DNA of 42,503 nucleotides from CAZMRF01 sp964568735 (GTDB lineage Bacteria; Acidobacteriota; Polarisedimenticolia; JACPZX01), in NCBI GenBank assembly GCA_964568735.1, contig CAZMRF010000044.1, positions 1-42,503 of the forward strand, read 5' to 3'. Shown here piece after piece: positions 1 to 11,100 of the stretch. Numbering within the stretch: position 1 is the stretch's first letter; each line of letters starts with the position of its first letter. The notes under the pieces are model-generated. The model made no database searches. It was not told the origin of the DNA and was given only the letters and a program-made list of their open reading frames with translations. The position numbers were made by a program, and so were the translations under genes.

Positions 1-100
1 GACTGGGCGTTACCCAGCACGCTGCCCTGCGGAGTTCGGACTTTCCTCCCCGGGGATTGCTCCCCGCGGCGGCCGTCTCTTCTCCTCCGGCACGCCGGCC
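1..100 (-). ncRNA. rnpB: RNase P RNA, 5' part, cut by window edge
   Basis: Catalytic RNA of RNase P, which matures the 5' ends of tRNAs. Read on the minus strand, the sequence contains the highly conserved class A motif GAGGAAAGTCCG (positions 48-37), followed by CTCCGCAGGGCAG and then GGTAACGCC, the order seen near the 5' end of bacterial RNase P RNAs. Only the first roughly 100 nt lie inside the window and the rest continues past position 1. The 5' end is estimated from the usual distance of about 60 nt between the RNA start and the conserved motif. A TGATAG sequence on the minus strand (109-104) could be the -10 box, but no good -35 is visible. The gene is divergent from dnaB. Confidence 0.88.
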
Positions 101-205
101 ACTCTATCACGGCACCACCGTCGCCGGACTTTCCCGCCGCGCGGAGCGATGGCCTGCTGGCAGGAAGATCAGTATTCTCTTCGCACTGGAACGGAAGATC
201 TCTGT

Positions 206-213
206 GCTATAGT
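206..213 (+). promoter_or_regulatory. extended -10 promoter upstream of dnaB
   Basis: TATAGT at 208-213 is preceded by TGC at 205-207, giving an extended -10 element. There is no good -35 hexamer at the usual distance. It lies in the divergent region between rnpB and dnaB, about 60-90 nt before the possible dnaB starts, and is the best promoter candidate for the dnaB-alr block. Confidence 0.45.
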
Positions 214-276
214 CCGGCTCCTCCTGCCTCGCGCGCGATCCATGGCGCAGGCCCGTCAACATTCTCGCTGCTTCAG

Positions 277-1722
277 GTGGCACGCATCGACGCCGGGACG
301 ATGGACGTCACTCTGGAACGGAATCTCCCGCACAACCTCGACGCGGAGCGCTCTGTCCTGGGCGCGATCCTGATCGAGAACAAGCTCATCCACCTCGCGC
401 AGGAGATCCTCAAGGAGGAGGACTTCTACCGCGACGGCCACCGCACGCTCTTCCGCGCCATGAGCGTGCTCAACGAGCGGCACTCCGCGATCGACTTGAT
501 CACGGTCAGGGACGAGCTGGCGCGCTCCGGAGAGCTGGAAAGGGTGGGAGGCGCCGCCTATGTCTCCTCCCTCGTCGACGGGGTTCCCCGGAGCGCCAAC
601 GTCGAGCACTACGCCCGGATCGTCCGCCAGAAGGCCGTTCTCCGAGGCCTCATCGGCTCGGCCAGCCGGATCCTGAACCGCTGCTACGAGGCCGAAGAGA
701 CGGCCGATACGCTCCTCGACGAGGCCCAGAGGGAGGTCATGCTCCTCGCGGAGGGCTCGCTGCGCACGGGCTTCAGCCACGTGCGCGAGGTCGCGACGCC
801 CACCCTCGCGTACATCGACCGTCTCCACGAGCGCCGGGAACTCATCACCGGGCTCGCCACCGGCTACGAGAAGATCGACGAGATGACCTCGGGGCTCCAG
901 CGCGGCGACCTCGTCATCATCGCGGGCCGCCCCTCCATGGGCAAGACCGCCCTCGCCGTCAACATCGCGCAGAACGCCGGCGTGCTTTCCGGCCGGACGG
1001 TAGGCATTTTCTCGGTGGAGATGTCGCGCGAGCAGGTCTTCCTCCGCCTTCTGACGGGGCAATCGCGCGTCGACGCGCACCGGCTCCGCACGGGTCAGCT
1101 CGAGCCCCGGGACTGGGAGAACCTCAAGAACAGCTTCGGAGCGCTCGTCGAAGCTCCCATCTACATCGACGACACCCCCGGGATCACCATCTTCGAGATG
1201 CGCGCGAAGGCCCGCCGGCTCAAGATGGAGCATGGAATCGACCTGCTCGTCGTCGACTATCTGCAGCTTCTGCGCGGGCGCGAGCGCTTCGAGAACCGGA
1301 ACCAGGAGATCTCGGACATGTCCCGGTCCCTCAAGATGCTCGCGAAGGAGCTGGATGTGCCGGTCATCGCCGTCTCGCAGCTCTCCCGCGCGCCGGAGCA
1401 GCGCGGGGGCGATCACCGGCCGCAGCTCGCCGACCTGCGGGAGTCGGGAGCCATCGAGCAGGATGCCGACCTCGTGATGCTCCTTTTCCGGGAGGAGTAC
1501 TACAAGCCCGACAAGCTCGACGCCCGCGGGATCGCCGAAGTCCACATCGCGAAGCAGCGGAACGGCCCCACGGGCAAGGTGGAGCTCGTCTTCATCAGGG
1601 AGTACACCCGGTTCGAGAACCCCGACATGTCGGGGATGGCCGGCGGGTTCTCGCCGATGGATTCGGACTTCAACGCCGGAGGCGGCTTTCCTCCGCACGG
1701 CGACCACGAGCCGATCCTCTAG
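277..1722 (+). CDS. dnaB: replicative DNA helicase DnaB
   Basis: Hexameric helicase that unwinds DNA at the replication fork and loads primase. The N-terminal domain begins with the typical NLPHNLDAERSVLGAIL and continues with the DnaB N-domain; the C-terminal RecA-like motor has Walker A GRPSMGKTALA (about residue 215), Walker B LLVVDYLQL (about 320) and the DLRESGAIEQDADLVMLLFRE-type segment. Length is about 480 residues, usual for the family. The listed start is GTG 277; ATG 301 is equally plausible and better fits where homology begins, and neither has a strong Shine-Dalgarno. The stop TAG at 1720-1722 is directly followed by the ribosome-binding site of alr, so the two genes are probably co-transcribed. 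No intein is visible. Confidence 0.96.
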   Translation: MARIDAGTMDVTLERNLPHNLDAERSVLGAILIENKLIHLAQEILKEEDFYRDGHRTLFRAMSVLNERHSAIDLITVRDELARSGELERVGGAAYVSSLVDGVPRSANVEHYARIVRQKAVLRGLIGSASRILNRCYEAEETADTLLDEAQREVMLLAEGSLRTGFSHVREVATPTLAYIDRLHERRELITGLATGYEKIDEMTSGLQRGDLVIIAGRPSMGKTALAVNIAQNAGVLSGRTVGIFSVEMSREQVFLRLLTGQSRVDAHRLRTGQLEPRDWENLKNSFGALVEAPIYIDDTPGITIFEMRAKARRLKMEHGIDLLVVDYLQLLRGRERFENRNQEISDMSRSLKMLAKELDVPVIAVSQLSRAPEQRGGDHRPQLADLRESGAIEQDADLVMLLFREEYYKPDKLDARGIAEVHIAKQRNGPTGKVELVFIREYTRFENPDMSGMAGGFSPMDSDFNAGGGFPPHGDHEPIL

Positions 1723-1790
1723 AGGAGATCGCCATCACCACGACCCTTCCCGCCGTCGAAGCCCATCTGAAGGGGCGCAGGCCAACGTGG

Positions 1791-2921
1791 GTGGAGGTGG
1801 ATCTCGACGCCGTCGGCTCGAACGTCCGGGCCATCCGGAAGTGGATCGGACCCTCGCGCCGGATGCTCTGCGTCGTCAAGGCGGACGCCTACGGCCACGG
1901 CGCCGTCGCCGTCGCGCGCCGGGCCGAGATGGAAGGCGCGGACTACCTCGGTGTCGCCATGGTCGAGGAGGGCCTCGAGCTGCGCCACTCCGGCGTCAAG
2001 CTCCCCATCCTCGTGCTCGGAGCCTTCGATCCTTCCCAGATCCACCTCATGGTCGAGGCGAGGCTGACGCCTTCCGTCTACTCGCCCGCCACGCTCTCCG
2101 CGGTGCTCGAAGCCGGCAGGCGCCTCCCGTCGGCGATCCCCTTCCACATGGAAGTGGACACGGGGATGGGACGGCTGGGATTCCCCGCAATGGAGCTGGG
2201 CCCGGCGCTCGACCGGATCGCCGCCCTGAAGCGTCCCGCGCTGGAGGGCCTCTACACGGTGCTGGCGAGCGGCGAGCAGGCCGACAGCCCCACGACCCCC
2301 GAGCAGCTCAGGCTCTTCAACTTCGCTTTGCAGGAGGTGAAGCGGCGAGGCCTCACCCCTGTGTACGTGCACGTCGCCAACAGCGGCGGCGTGCTGAACA
2401 CTCCCGAGACCTGGTTCAACATGGTGCGGCCGGGCCTCGCCCTGTACGGCATCTCACCAGCCGAAGTCAGCCCCGTCCTCGATCTCACGCCCGCCCTCTC
2501 GTTCAGGACGCGCGTCATCCTGCTCAAGGAGGCGCCGCCGGGGACTCACCTCGGCTACGGGGGCGCCTACACGACGGCGCGGGAGAGCCTGATTGCCACG
2601 CTCGCGGTCGGGTACGACGACGGTCTCGATCGAATGCTCTACGACGGCGGCCGCGTACTCATCCGCGGCCGGCGTGCCCCCATCGTGGGCAGGATCAGCA
2701 TGGACCTGACGACGGTGGACGTGACGAACATCCCGGAGGTCGCCGAGGGGGACGAGGCCACGATCCTGGGCCGCCAGGGCGACGAGTGGATCACGGCCTG
2801 GGAGCACGCCCGCCTCTGCCGCACGATCCCCTGGGAAGTGCTCTGCCGTATAGGGCCGAGGGTGCCCCGGATCTACCTCGGAGAAGGCTCCTCAAGGCCG
2901 GTGATCTCGCGCTTCAAGTGA
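1791..2921 (+). CDS. alr: alanine racemase (start codon uncertain)
   Basis: PLP enzyme that interconverts L- and D-alanine for peptidoglycan. The PLP lysine is in CVVKADAYGHG (about residue 31 of the listed ORF); the second-subunit catalytic Tyr is in LGYGGAY, followed by the family segment AVGYDDGLDR. The fold-type III N-domain and C-terminal beta domain are complete. The start is odd. The family N-terminus RPTWVEVDLDA reads open upstream of GTG 1791, and a good Shine-Dalgarno (AGAGGAG, 1721-1727) is 6 nt before an in-frame ATC at 1734. No ATG, GTG or TTG occurs in frame between the dnaB stop and 1791. Either GTG 1791 is used without a Shine-Dalgarno, or translation starts at ATC 1734, or the base is a sequence error for ATG. 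Confidence 0.93.
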   Translation: MEVDLDAVGSNVRAIRKWIGPSRRMLCVVKADAYGHGAVAVARRAEMEGADYLGVAMVEEGLELRHSGVKLPILVLGAFDPSQIHLMVEARLTPSVYSPATLSAVLEAGRRLPSAIPFHMEVDTGMGRLGFPAMELGPALDRIAALKRPALEGLYTVLASGEQADSPTTPEQLRLFNFALQEVKRRGLTPVYVHVANSGGVLNTPETWFNMVRPGLALYGISPAEVSPVLDLTPALSFRTRVILLKEAPPGTHLGYGGAYTTARESLIATLAVGYDDGLDRMLYDGGRVLIRGRRAPIVGRISMDLTTVDVTNIPEVAEGDEATILGRQGDEWITAWEHARLCRTIPWEVLCRIGPRVPRIYLGEGSSRPVISRFK

Positions 2922-2972
2922 GCCTCCCGCGCTGCCTGCCTTGAAACAGGGCGAACAATCTGGAAGCATGAT

Positions 2973-4034
2973 GTGATGTACGAAACCGCAGCCCGCGTCG
3001 CCTTCGTCGCCCTGTGCGGCCTCCTCGCCGGGGCCCTCTCGCCCTTCCAGCTTGCGGGCCCCGAGCCCTGGGCCGGCCCGCTCGCTCACGGCGCGGGAGG
3101 CGTGCTGCTGGGGATCCTCGCGGTTTTCGCCGAGTGGCGGCTGCGCCGGATCCCGATGCGGATGCTCCTGGGCACCGTCACCGGCGCACTCACAGGCTGC
3201 ATCCTTGGCTTCGTGGTTCTGCGAATCCTCGCGCCCGGCGGGACCGGAAACCTCGCCGGCCTGTCGGTCGATCTGCTCCGTCCCGTCGCCCTGCTGCTGC
3301 TGGCCTACGCGGGCGGCGCCGTGGGAGCCGCCAAGTCCCGGAACTTCAGGCCGGGGGTCTTCCGCTCCCTCTTCACCGACTCGGCCCATGAGGCGCGGAG
3401 CCTCAAGATCCTCGACACCAGCGTGATCATCGACGGACGGATTGCCGACGTCGCCGAGACGGGCTTCCTCGATGGCACTCTCGTCCTGCCTCAGTTCGTG
3501 TTGCGCGAACTGCAGCTCGTCGCCGACTCCTCCGATCCGCTCAAGAGGAACCGGGGGCGCAAGGGTCTGGACATCCTCCAGCGCATCAAGAAGAACCCCG
3601 ACCTGGACGTGCAGATGACCGAGACGGATTTCCCCGATGTCCGCGAGGTCGATCAGAAGCTGATCGAGCTGGCGCGGAGCATCGGCGCCCGCATCGTCAC
3701 GAACGACTTCAACCTCAACAAGGTCGCGCAGCTCAGCGGCATCGAGGTGCTCAACATCAACGAGCTAGCGAACTCGCTGAAGCCCGTCGTCCTCCCCGGG
3801 GAGACGATGAAGGTCTACATCGTCAAGGAGGGCAAGGAGCCCGACCAGGGAGTGGCCTATCTCGACGATGGCACGATGGTGGTGATCAACGGCGCGGCCA
3901 AGCAGATCGGCCGGACCGTGGAGGTCATGATCACGAGCGTCGTCCAGACGGCGGCCGGGAAGATGTTCTTCGCGCGGGTTCTCGCCGAGGGGGACAGGCT
4001 CCAGGCCCGCCGTCAGCTCCGCGAGCGGGCCTGA
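2973..4034 (+). CDS. membrane-anchored PIN-TRAM domain protein (YacL-like)
   Basis: Probable membrane-bound RNA-binding or ribonuclease-like protein of the YacL/PIN-TRAM family. About four hydrophobic segments fill residues 8-125, then a PIN domain begins at ILDTSVIIDGRIADV (about 145) with acidic residues expected for metal binding and the second acidic motif in IVTNDFNLNKVAQ. A TRAM RNA-binding domain forms the C-terminus from about residue 275 (VLPGETMKVYIVKEG). Length 353 is normal for the family. GTG 2973 and ATG 2976 are adjacent possible starts; ATG 2976 seems more likely, with only a weak GGAAG upstream. It lies 51 nt after alr. Its substrate is not established from sequence. Confidence 0.9.
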   Translation: MMYETAARVAFVALCGLLAGALSPFQLAGPEPWAGPLAHGAGGVLLGILAVFAEWRLRRIPMRMLLGTVTGALTGCILGFVVLRILAPGGTGNLAGLSVDLLRPVALLLLAYAGGAVGAAKSRNFRPGVFRSLFTDSAHEARSLKILDTSVIIDGRIADVAETGFLDGTLVLPQFVLRELQLVADSSDPLKRNRGRKGLDILQRIKKNPDLDVQMTETDFPDVREVDQKLIELARSIGARIVTNDFNLNKVAQLSGIEVLNINELANSLKPVVLPGETMKVYIVKEGKEPDQGVAYLDDGTMVVINGAAKQIGRTVEVMITSVVQTAAGKMFFARVLAEGDRLQARRQLRERA

Positions 4035-4085
4035 AGCGGCTACCCCCGCAGGCCCGCATGCTTCGAGGCGGAACGCGGTGATACC

Positions 4086-5852
<1,767 letters not shown>

Positions 5853-6748
5853 GCGCTGGCGCGCGCTGCCCGCCCCGGAGGGTGAGCGCTTCGCCTGGGA
5901 CACCGATTCGACCTACGTTCGGCGGCCCACCTTCCTCGAGGATCTGCCGCCCGAGCCGCACCCGCTCTCCGACATCGAGGGGGCGCGCGTCCTCGTCGTG
6001 CTGGGAGACTCGGTGACGACGGACCACATCTCCCCCGCGGGCTCCATCGCCAAGGAGTCGCCCGCGGGCCGGTACCTCATCGAGCACGGGGTTGAGCCCG
6101 CGAAGTTCAACTCCTACGGGAGCCGCCGGGGGAACCACGAAATCATGGTCCGGGGCACCTTTGCCAACGTCCGACTCAAGAATCAGCTCGCGCCGGGGAA
6201 GGAAGGCTGGTGGACCCGGCGATTCCCCTCGGGCGAGTCGACGAGCATCTACGACGCCGCGATGGCCTACCGGAAGGAGGGAACCCCCCTTCTGGCTATC
6301 GCGGGGAGCGAGTACGGCTCCGGCTCTTCCCGGGACTGGGCGGCCAAGGGGCCCGCTCTCCTGGGGATCCGAGCCGTGATCGCGAAGAGCTTCGAGCGGA
6401 TTCACCGGAGCAACCTGATCGGGATGGGGATCCTCCCCCTCCAGCTCGTAGAAGGCGACAGCGCCGCGAGCCTGGGACTCACCGGGGAGGAGAGCTACTC
6501 CATCGCGGGGATCGCTTCCGGGCTGAAGCCCGGAGGAAAGCTCCAGGTCACCTCGATGGCCGCCGGGGGCGGGACCCGGAAGTTCCATGTCGTGGCCCGG
6601 ATCGACACGCCCGTGGAGCTGGAGTACTTCCGCCACGGGGGCATCCTCCCATTTGTGCTACGCCAGCTCCGGGACGCAAGCCGGCCCCCGGCCAACCCAT
6701 GATGACCACGCAGACTCCTGGCCCACATTCCACAGGTTTGGAGCCCTC

Positions 6749-8167
6749 ATGATCCTCGAGCAGCACTACCTCGGATGCCTCTCGCAGGCCTCCTACCTCA
6801 TCGGCGACGAGAAGAGCGGCATCGCGGCCGTGGTGGATCCCCGCCGCGACGTGGACGAGTACCTCCAGGTTGCGTCGAGCCGGGGCCTCACGATCCGCCA
6901 TGTTCTGCTGACGCACTTCCACGCCGATTTCCTCTCGGGCCACCTCGAACTTCAGAGAAAGGTCGGCGCCACGATCCACCTCGGCGCCGCCGCCACGGCT
7001 GAGTATCCCTTCACGCCCCTCGCCGACGGGGACGTGATCGAGTTCGGAGACGTGCGTATCCGGACGCTGGCGACTCCCGGCCACACGCCGGAGTCCGTCT
7101 GCTACCTCGTCTACGACCTCGCCCATGACGCGGAGCGCCCCCACGCGGTCCTCACCGGAGACACTCTCTTCGTCGGCGACGTGGGCCGCCCCGATCTGAT
7201 GGCGAGCCGCGGGGTGACCGCCGAGGATCTCGCGGGGCGCCTCTATGACTCGCTCAGGAGCAAGCTCCTACCGCTTCCCGACGAGACGATCCTCTACCCC
7301 GGCCACGGGGCGGGCTCCGCCTGTGGGAAGAGCCTGGGCCGCGAGACCTCCTCCACGATCGGGAGGCAGCGACAGGTGAACTACGCGCTGCAGCCCATGT
7401 CCCGTGAGGAGTTCATCCAGCTCATGATCGCGGGGCTGCCGCCGACGCCGCGCTACTTCGGCCACGACGCCCGCCTCAACCGCGAGGTGCATCCTCTGCT
7501 GGACGAGACTTTGCGCCGCGGGCTGACCCCGCTCTCGATCGGCGAGGTCCTCTCGATGCGGGGCCGGGGCGTCCGCGTGCTCGACGTGCGATCCCCGGGG
7601 GCCTTCGCCGCGGGCCACCTGGCCGGCTCGATCAACGTGGGCCTCGAAGGCAGGTTCGCCGCCTGGGCGGGAACGATCCTCGATCCCGGCGACGCGCTCG
7701 TGATCGTCGCCGAGCCCGGGCAGGAACGGGAGGTGCTGGTCCGGCTGGCGCGTGTCGGCCTCGAGAGGATTGAGGGCTATCTCGAAGGTGGATTCCGCGC
7801 CCTCGAAGATCGCGAAGACCTCGTGGGCCGCTTCCGCCGATGGAGCCCGGCCGGCCTCGCCGACGGGATGGGCTCCTCCACGCCCCCGCTCGTCCTGGAC
7901 GTACGTGCCCCGGGAGAGCGCGCGGAGAGATGGATCGCCGGAAGCCTCCACATCCCTCTGCCCGAGCTTCGCGAGCGCGCGGGAGAGGTGCCGCAAGATC
8001 GGGAGGTCGTCCTCCACTGCGGCAGCGGCTACCGATCGAGCATCGCGGCCAGCCTCCTGATGGAGGCGGGGCTGGCGATCGACGGCGACCTCGAGGGAGG
8101 CATCGAAGCCTGGAAGACCTCGGGACAGCCGCTCGTCACCGGCACCCCGGAGCCGGCCCGGAGCTGA
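6749..8167 (+). CDS. metallo-beta-lactamase/double rhodanese protein (persulfide dioxygenase-like)
   Basis: Likely cytoplasmic sulfur-metabolism enzyme related to ETHE1/BlhA persulfide dioxygenases, which oxidise glutathione persulfide to sulfite. The N-terminal MBL domain has THFHADFLSGH (residues 55-65), PGHTPES, TGDTLFVGDVGRPDL and YPGHGAGSACGKSL. It is followed by two rhodanese domains. The first (about 258-345) begins VLDVRSPGAFAAGHLAGS but lacks a catalytic cysteine. The second (about 370-465) has the active loop HCGSGYRSS and should transfer sulfane sulfur. ATG 6749 starts exactly at the family N-terminus (MILEQHYLGC); longer in-frame extensions overlap acn and are not supported. The last 32 nt overlap the 3' end of the converging gene at 8136. 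Substrate is inferred from the family. Confidence 0.93.
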   Translation: MILEQHYLGCLSQASYLIGDEKSGIAAVVDPRRDVDEYLQVASSRGLTIRHVLLTHFHADFLSGHLELQRKVGATIHLGAAATAEYPFTPLADGDVIEFGDVRIRTLATPGHTPESVCYLVYDLAHDAERPHAVLTGDTLFVGDVGRPDLMASRGVTAEDLAGRLYDSLRSKLLPLPDETILYPGHGAGSACGKSLGRETSSTIGRQRQVNYALQPMSREEFIQLMIAGLPPTPRYFGHDARLNREVHPLLDETLRRGLTPLSIGEVLSMRGRGVRVLDVRSPGAFAAGHLAGSINVGLEGRFAAWAGTILDPGDALVIVAEPGQEREVLVRLARVGLERIEGYLEGGFRALEDREDLVGRFRRWSPAGLADGMGSSTPPLVLDVRAPGERAERWIAGSLHIPLPELRERAGEVPQDREVVLHCGSGYRSSIAASLLMEAGLAIDGDLEGGIEAWKTSGQPLVTGTPEPARS

Positions 8168-11100
8168 CCGAGGCGCCCACAGGCGTCGCGGCGAGCGTCG
8201 ATTCCGGCGCTGCCTCCTTCCCAGGACTTCCCACGAGGCCGCCTATCAGGTTCTCGTCGAACTTGAAGCGCAGTGAGATGAAGGGCCCTTGCGAGCGCTC
8301 GTTGCCGTCCGGGAACTGATCGTCGCTGAAGCCGGTCACGTTGTAGCCCGCGACGAGCCAGAGATCCCGCGCAACCATCAGCCCGCTCTCCACTCCGACC
8401 CCCGTCGCCTCCGTACCCGTGGAGGGCTGCCGCAGAAGGCGCCCCGAGAGCCCCGCGGTCATCCTTCGCCCCACGTCGAACATCGTCCCCGCCTCCCAGA
8501 CCTCGGTCCAGGTGCGTATCGAGGAGGCTGGAGAGTCATCGCGCGCGTAGCGGCCCGCGTACCGGCCGAGCAGGTGCCACCGGGGGACTGCCTCATAGTT
8601 CGCCTCGAAGACGCCCAGGAAGGCCCTCGCGGCCGGCGCGGTCGCGAGGCTCGTCCCCCCGCCCGGCAGCGCCGCCCCCCGCGTCGCCTCGAGCCTGCCG
8701 AGCCAGTTCAATCGGTCGGCACCGAGCGGCCGGTAGGCCAGCCCGAGGAGGCCGTCCGCGTCGAATCGGCTGTCGGCGAGATCGGGCCGGATCAGGTTGA
8801 GCTGGTTGCGGGCGAAGAGGACGAGGTCCGCCGACACGCGCACCGCGCCGGCCGTCGTGAGGAGATGGCGCTCCTCCGCCTCGCCGAAGCGTGCTTCGTA
8901 ACGGCCGGTCATCTTGGATCCGCCGGGCAGGTACTCCGCTCCGGCCGTGAAGGAGGTGAAATCCGGGGCGGTGACGCCCGTCATCGTCTGCGATCTCTCG
9001 GCGCGCAGATCCGCGGTCCAGACGTCGCTGAGGGGCACGCGCGCCCGGACCCCGAGGGTCGCGTAGCCACGCTCACCGCTCAGCGCATCCTCGAGCGCGT
9101 AGCGGCTCTCGACAGTCGTGTGCTCCCCGAGCGCCCCCTCGACTCCCAGCAGGGTGCGGGCCTGATCGGTGAGATCGCTCTCGTCGTTCTCGTGGCGCAG
9201 AAAGCCCCTCGCGTGATCGTTGAAGCGATACCCGGCTCCCAGCGTCGTCCGTGTCGGGTAGCCCGCCACGGTCCCGCCCGAGACGATCTCCTCACGCTGG
9301 AGGCTCCCGTCGAGCCTGGGTGAGAGGCGTGCACGAAGGCCTGCCTTCGCGAGAGCGGAGCCGATGCTCTCGCCCGATCCCTCCTCGGGGCCCTCCACGC
9401 CGCGCCCTCCCAGCTCCCAGGTGACCGCACCCGCCGGGCGTTCCCAGCCCAGCGCCGCCGAGCTGCGCGAGGTCGAAAGCACCTCCTGCTCCTGCTGGAA
9501 AGCCTCGCCGAGGAGGCGGGAGCCGTCGGGCAGGGTGGCTCTCAGCTCCAATCCGCTCTTGCGCGATCCAATCTCCGACGCTCCGCTCAGCGAGGGGTTC
9601 GAATAGTCCTCCGGAACGGATCGGACGTAGGCGCCGAGCCCGGCGTTCGGGCCGAGCGGCGAGTGGAGGCGCACCGCCCAGGCTCCGGCATTCCCCGAGG
9701 CGTCGGAGGTCCCCGCATACTCCGCCCTGACCGAGGCGCCGGACCAGGGTCTCATGGTGACGTCGGCCCCGGTCAGGAGGAAATCCTTGCCCTCGCGCTC
9801 CTCGTGGACCGCGCTGCCCCCGATCTCCAGCCGCGCGCCGGCGCGGTAACCCAGCCGGCCGCCGGCCACGAGGTTCGAGCCGGCCGCATCGGCCACCTCG
9901 TAGCTGACCACGATCGTCACGATGTTGAAGCCCGCGTCGCGGGAGTCCACGGGCGAGCGGAAGAGGATCGTCCCGGCGCCGTAGTCGATGTCGTAGTCGT
10001 TGAAGCGGCTCTGCGGGCTCTCGGCGAGGACGCGCTCCGTGTGGAGCCGGTCGCGGACCTGGACCGTGACTCTCTCGCTGTAGGCCACGACCCCGCTGCG
10101 CGAGAGACGGTAGGGGCCCGAGGAGCCCTCGGCCGGGATCTCGTCGGTGCGCTGCGTCTGGGGCGTCGTGGCCCCGAAGCTGTCGAGCGTGAAGCGGGGA
10201 GACTCGAGGTGCGTCAGCAGGCCTGAGAGAGGCCGGTCGTAGCGGGCGAGCTCGGCCGCGGTGAGTCCCGTGTGGAAATCACCCCAGGCCGCCATGGAGC
10301 GCTCACGCTCCCACCGGAGGGCGAGCTTGCCCTGGCTCTCCACGGTGTGCACCTCGGCGCTGGCGTCTCCGTAGACGGGGAAGGGACGCATCGGATCCTC
10401 GACGCGGAAGAGAACATCCTCGTTTCGCTGCCTGTCGGTGTCCCACGCGACGCTGACCAGGTCCTTCTCGCCGATGCGGCCGCGAGCGAAGAGCGCCATC
10501 CGGGCGCCCGCATCGTCGCCGGCCGAGAGGTCCCGCGCGAGCTGATCGGCATGCAGGGCGTTGCCGTTCGCGGACCAGCCGGCCTCTCCCACTCCCGCCA
10601 GGATCCACTTCCGCAGCTCCGGCTCGAAGCGGACCTCCGCCTCCCCCATCGCCTCCCCCGACCGTGCCGTCAGCAGGCGGCTCTCGCCCTCCGTCGCCGG
10701 GCTGAGCCGGACGGCTGCGATGCCCTCCGTCGTGGCCGCCTGGAAGCCTTCAGCGACCGGATCCGCATCGCGGCCGAGAATCGTTCCCCGCTCCGCCGTG
10801 AGCGTGACCATCGTCCCGTCCGCCACCGCGTGGCCCCGCGCGTCGAGCACCTGGACCGCGGCGCGCCCCGGCGAGCGGCCATCCGCTCTGGAGCTTCCGC
10901 CGATCCCCCTGACCACCAGGAGCGAGGGGGCACCGACACGATCGACATGGATCTCCATGACCAGGGTCGGACCGGCCTCCGGCGACGACCTCGCCTCGAT
11001 CGCGTTCGAGCCGGGGCGGAGCGCGACTCCGATGTAACGGCGGAGAGACATCCCCGAAAGGGAGGTCTCCATCCGCAGACCGATGCGATCCTCGGGCGCA

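Noticed and set aside
126..135. Second copy of GGAAAGTCCG upstream of rnpB
   Set aside because: It matches part of the RNase P conserved motif but lacks all flanking structure, so it is treated as coincidence.
256..1707. Long open frame opposite dnaB
   Set aside because: It is the antisense shadow of dnaB in GC-rich DNA: no family resemblance, Arg/Glu/Val/Leu-rich composition and no ribosome-binding site.
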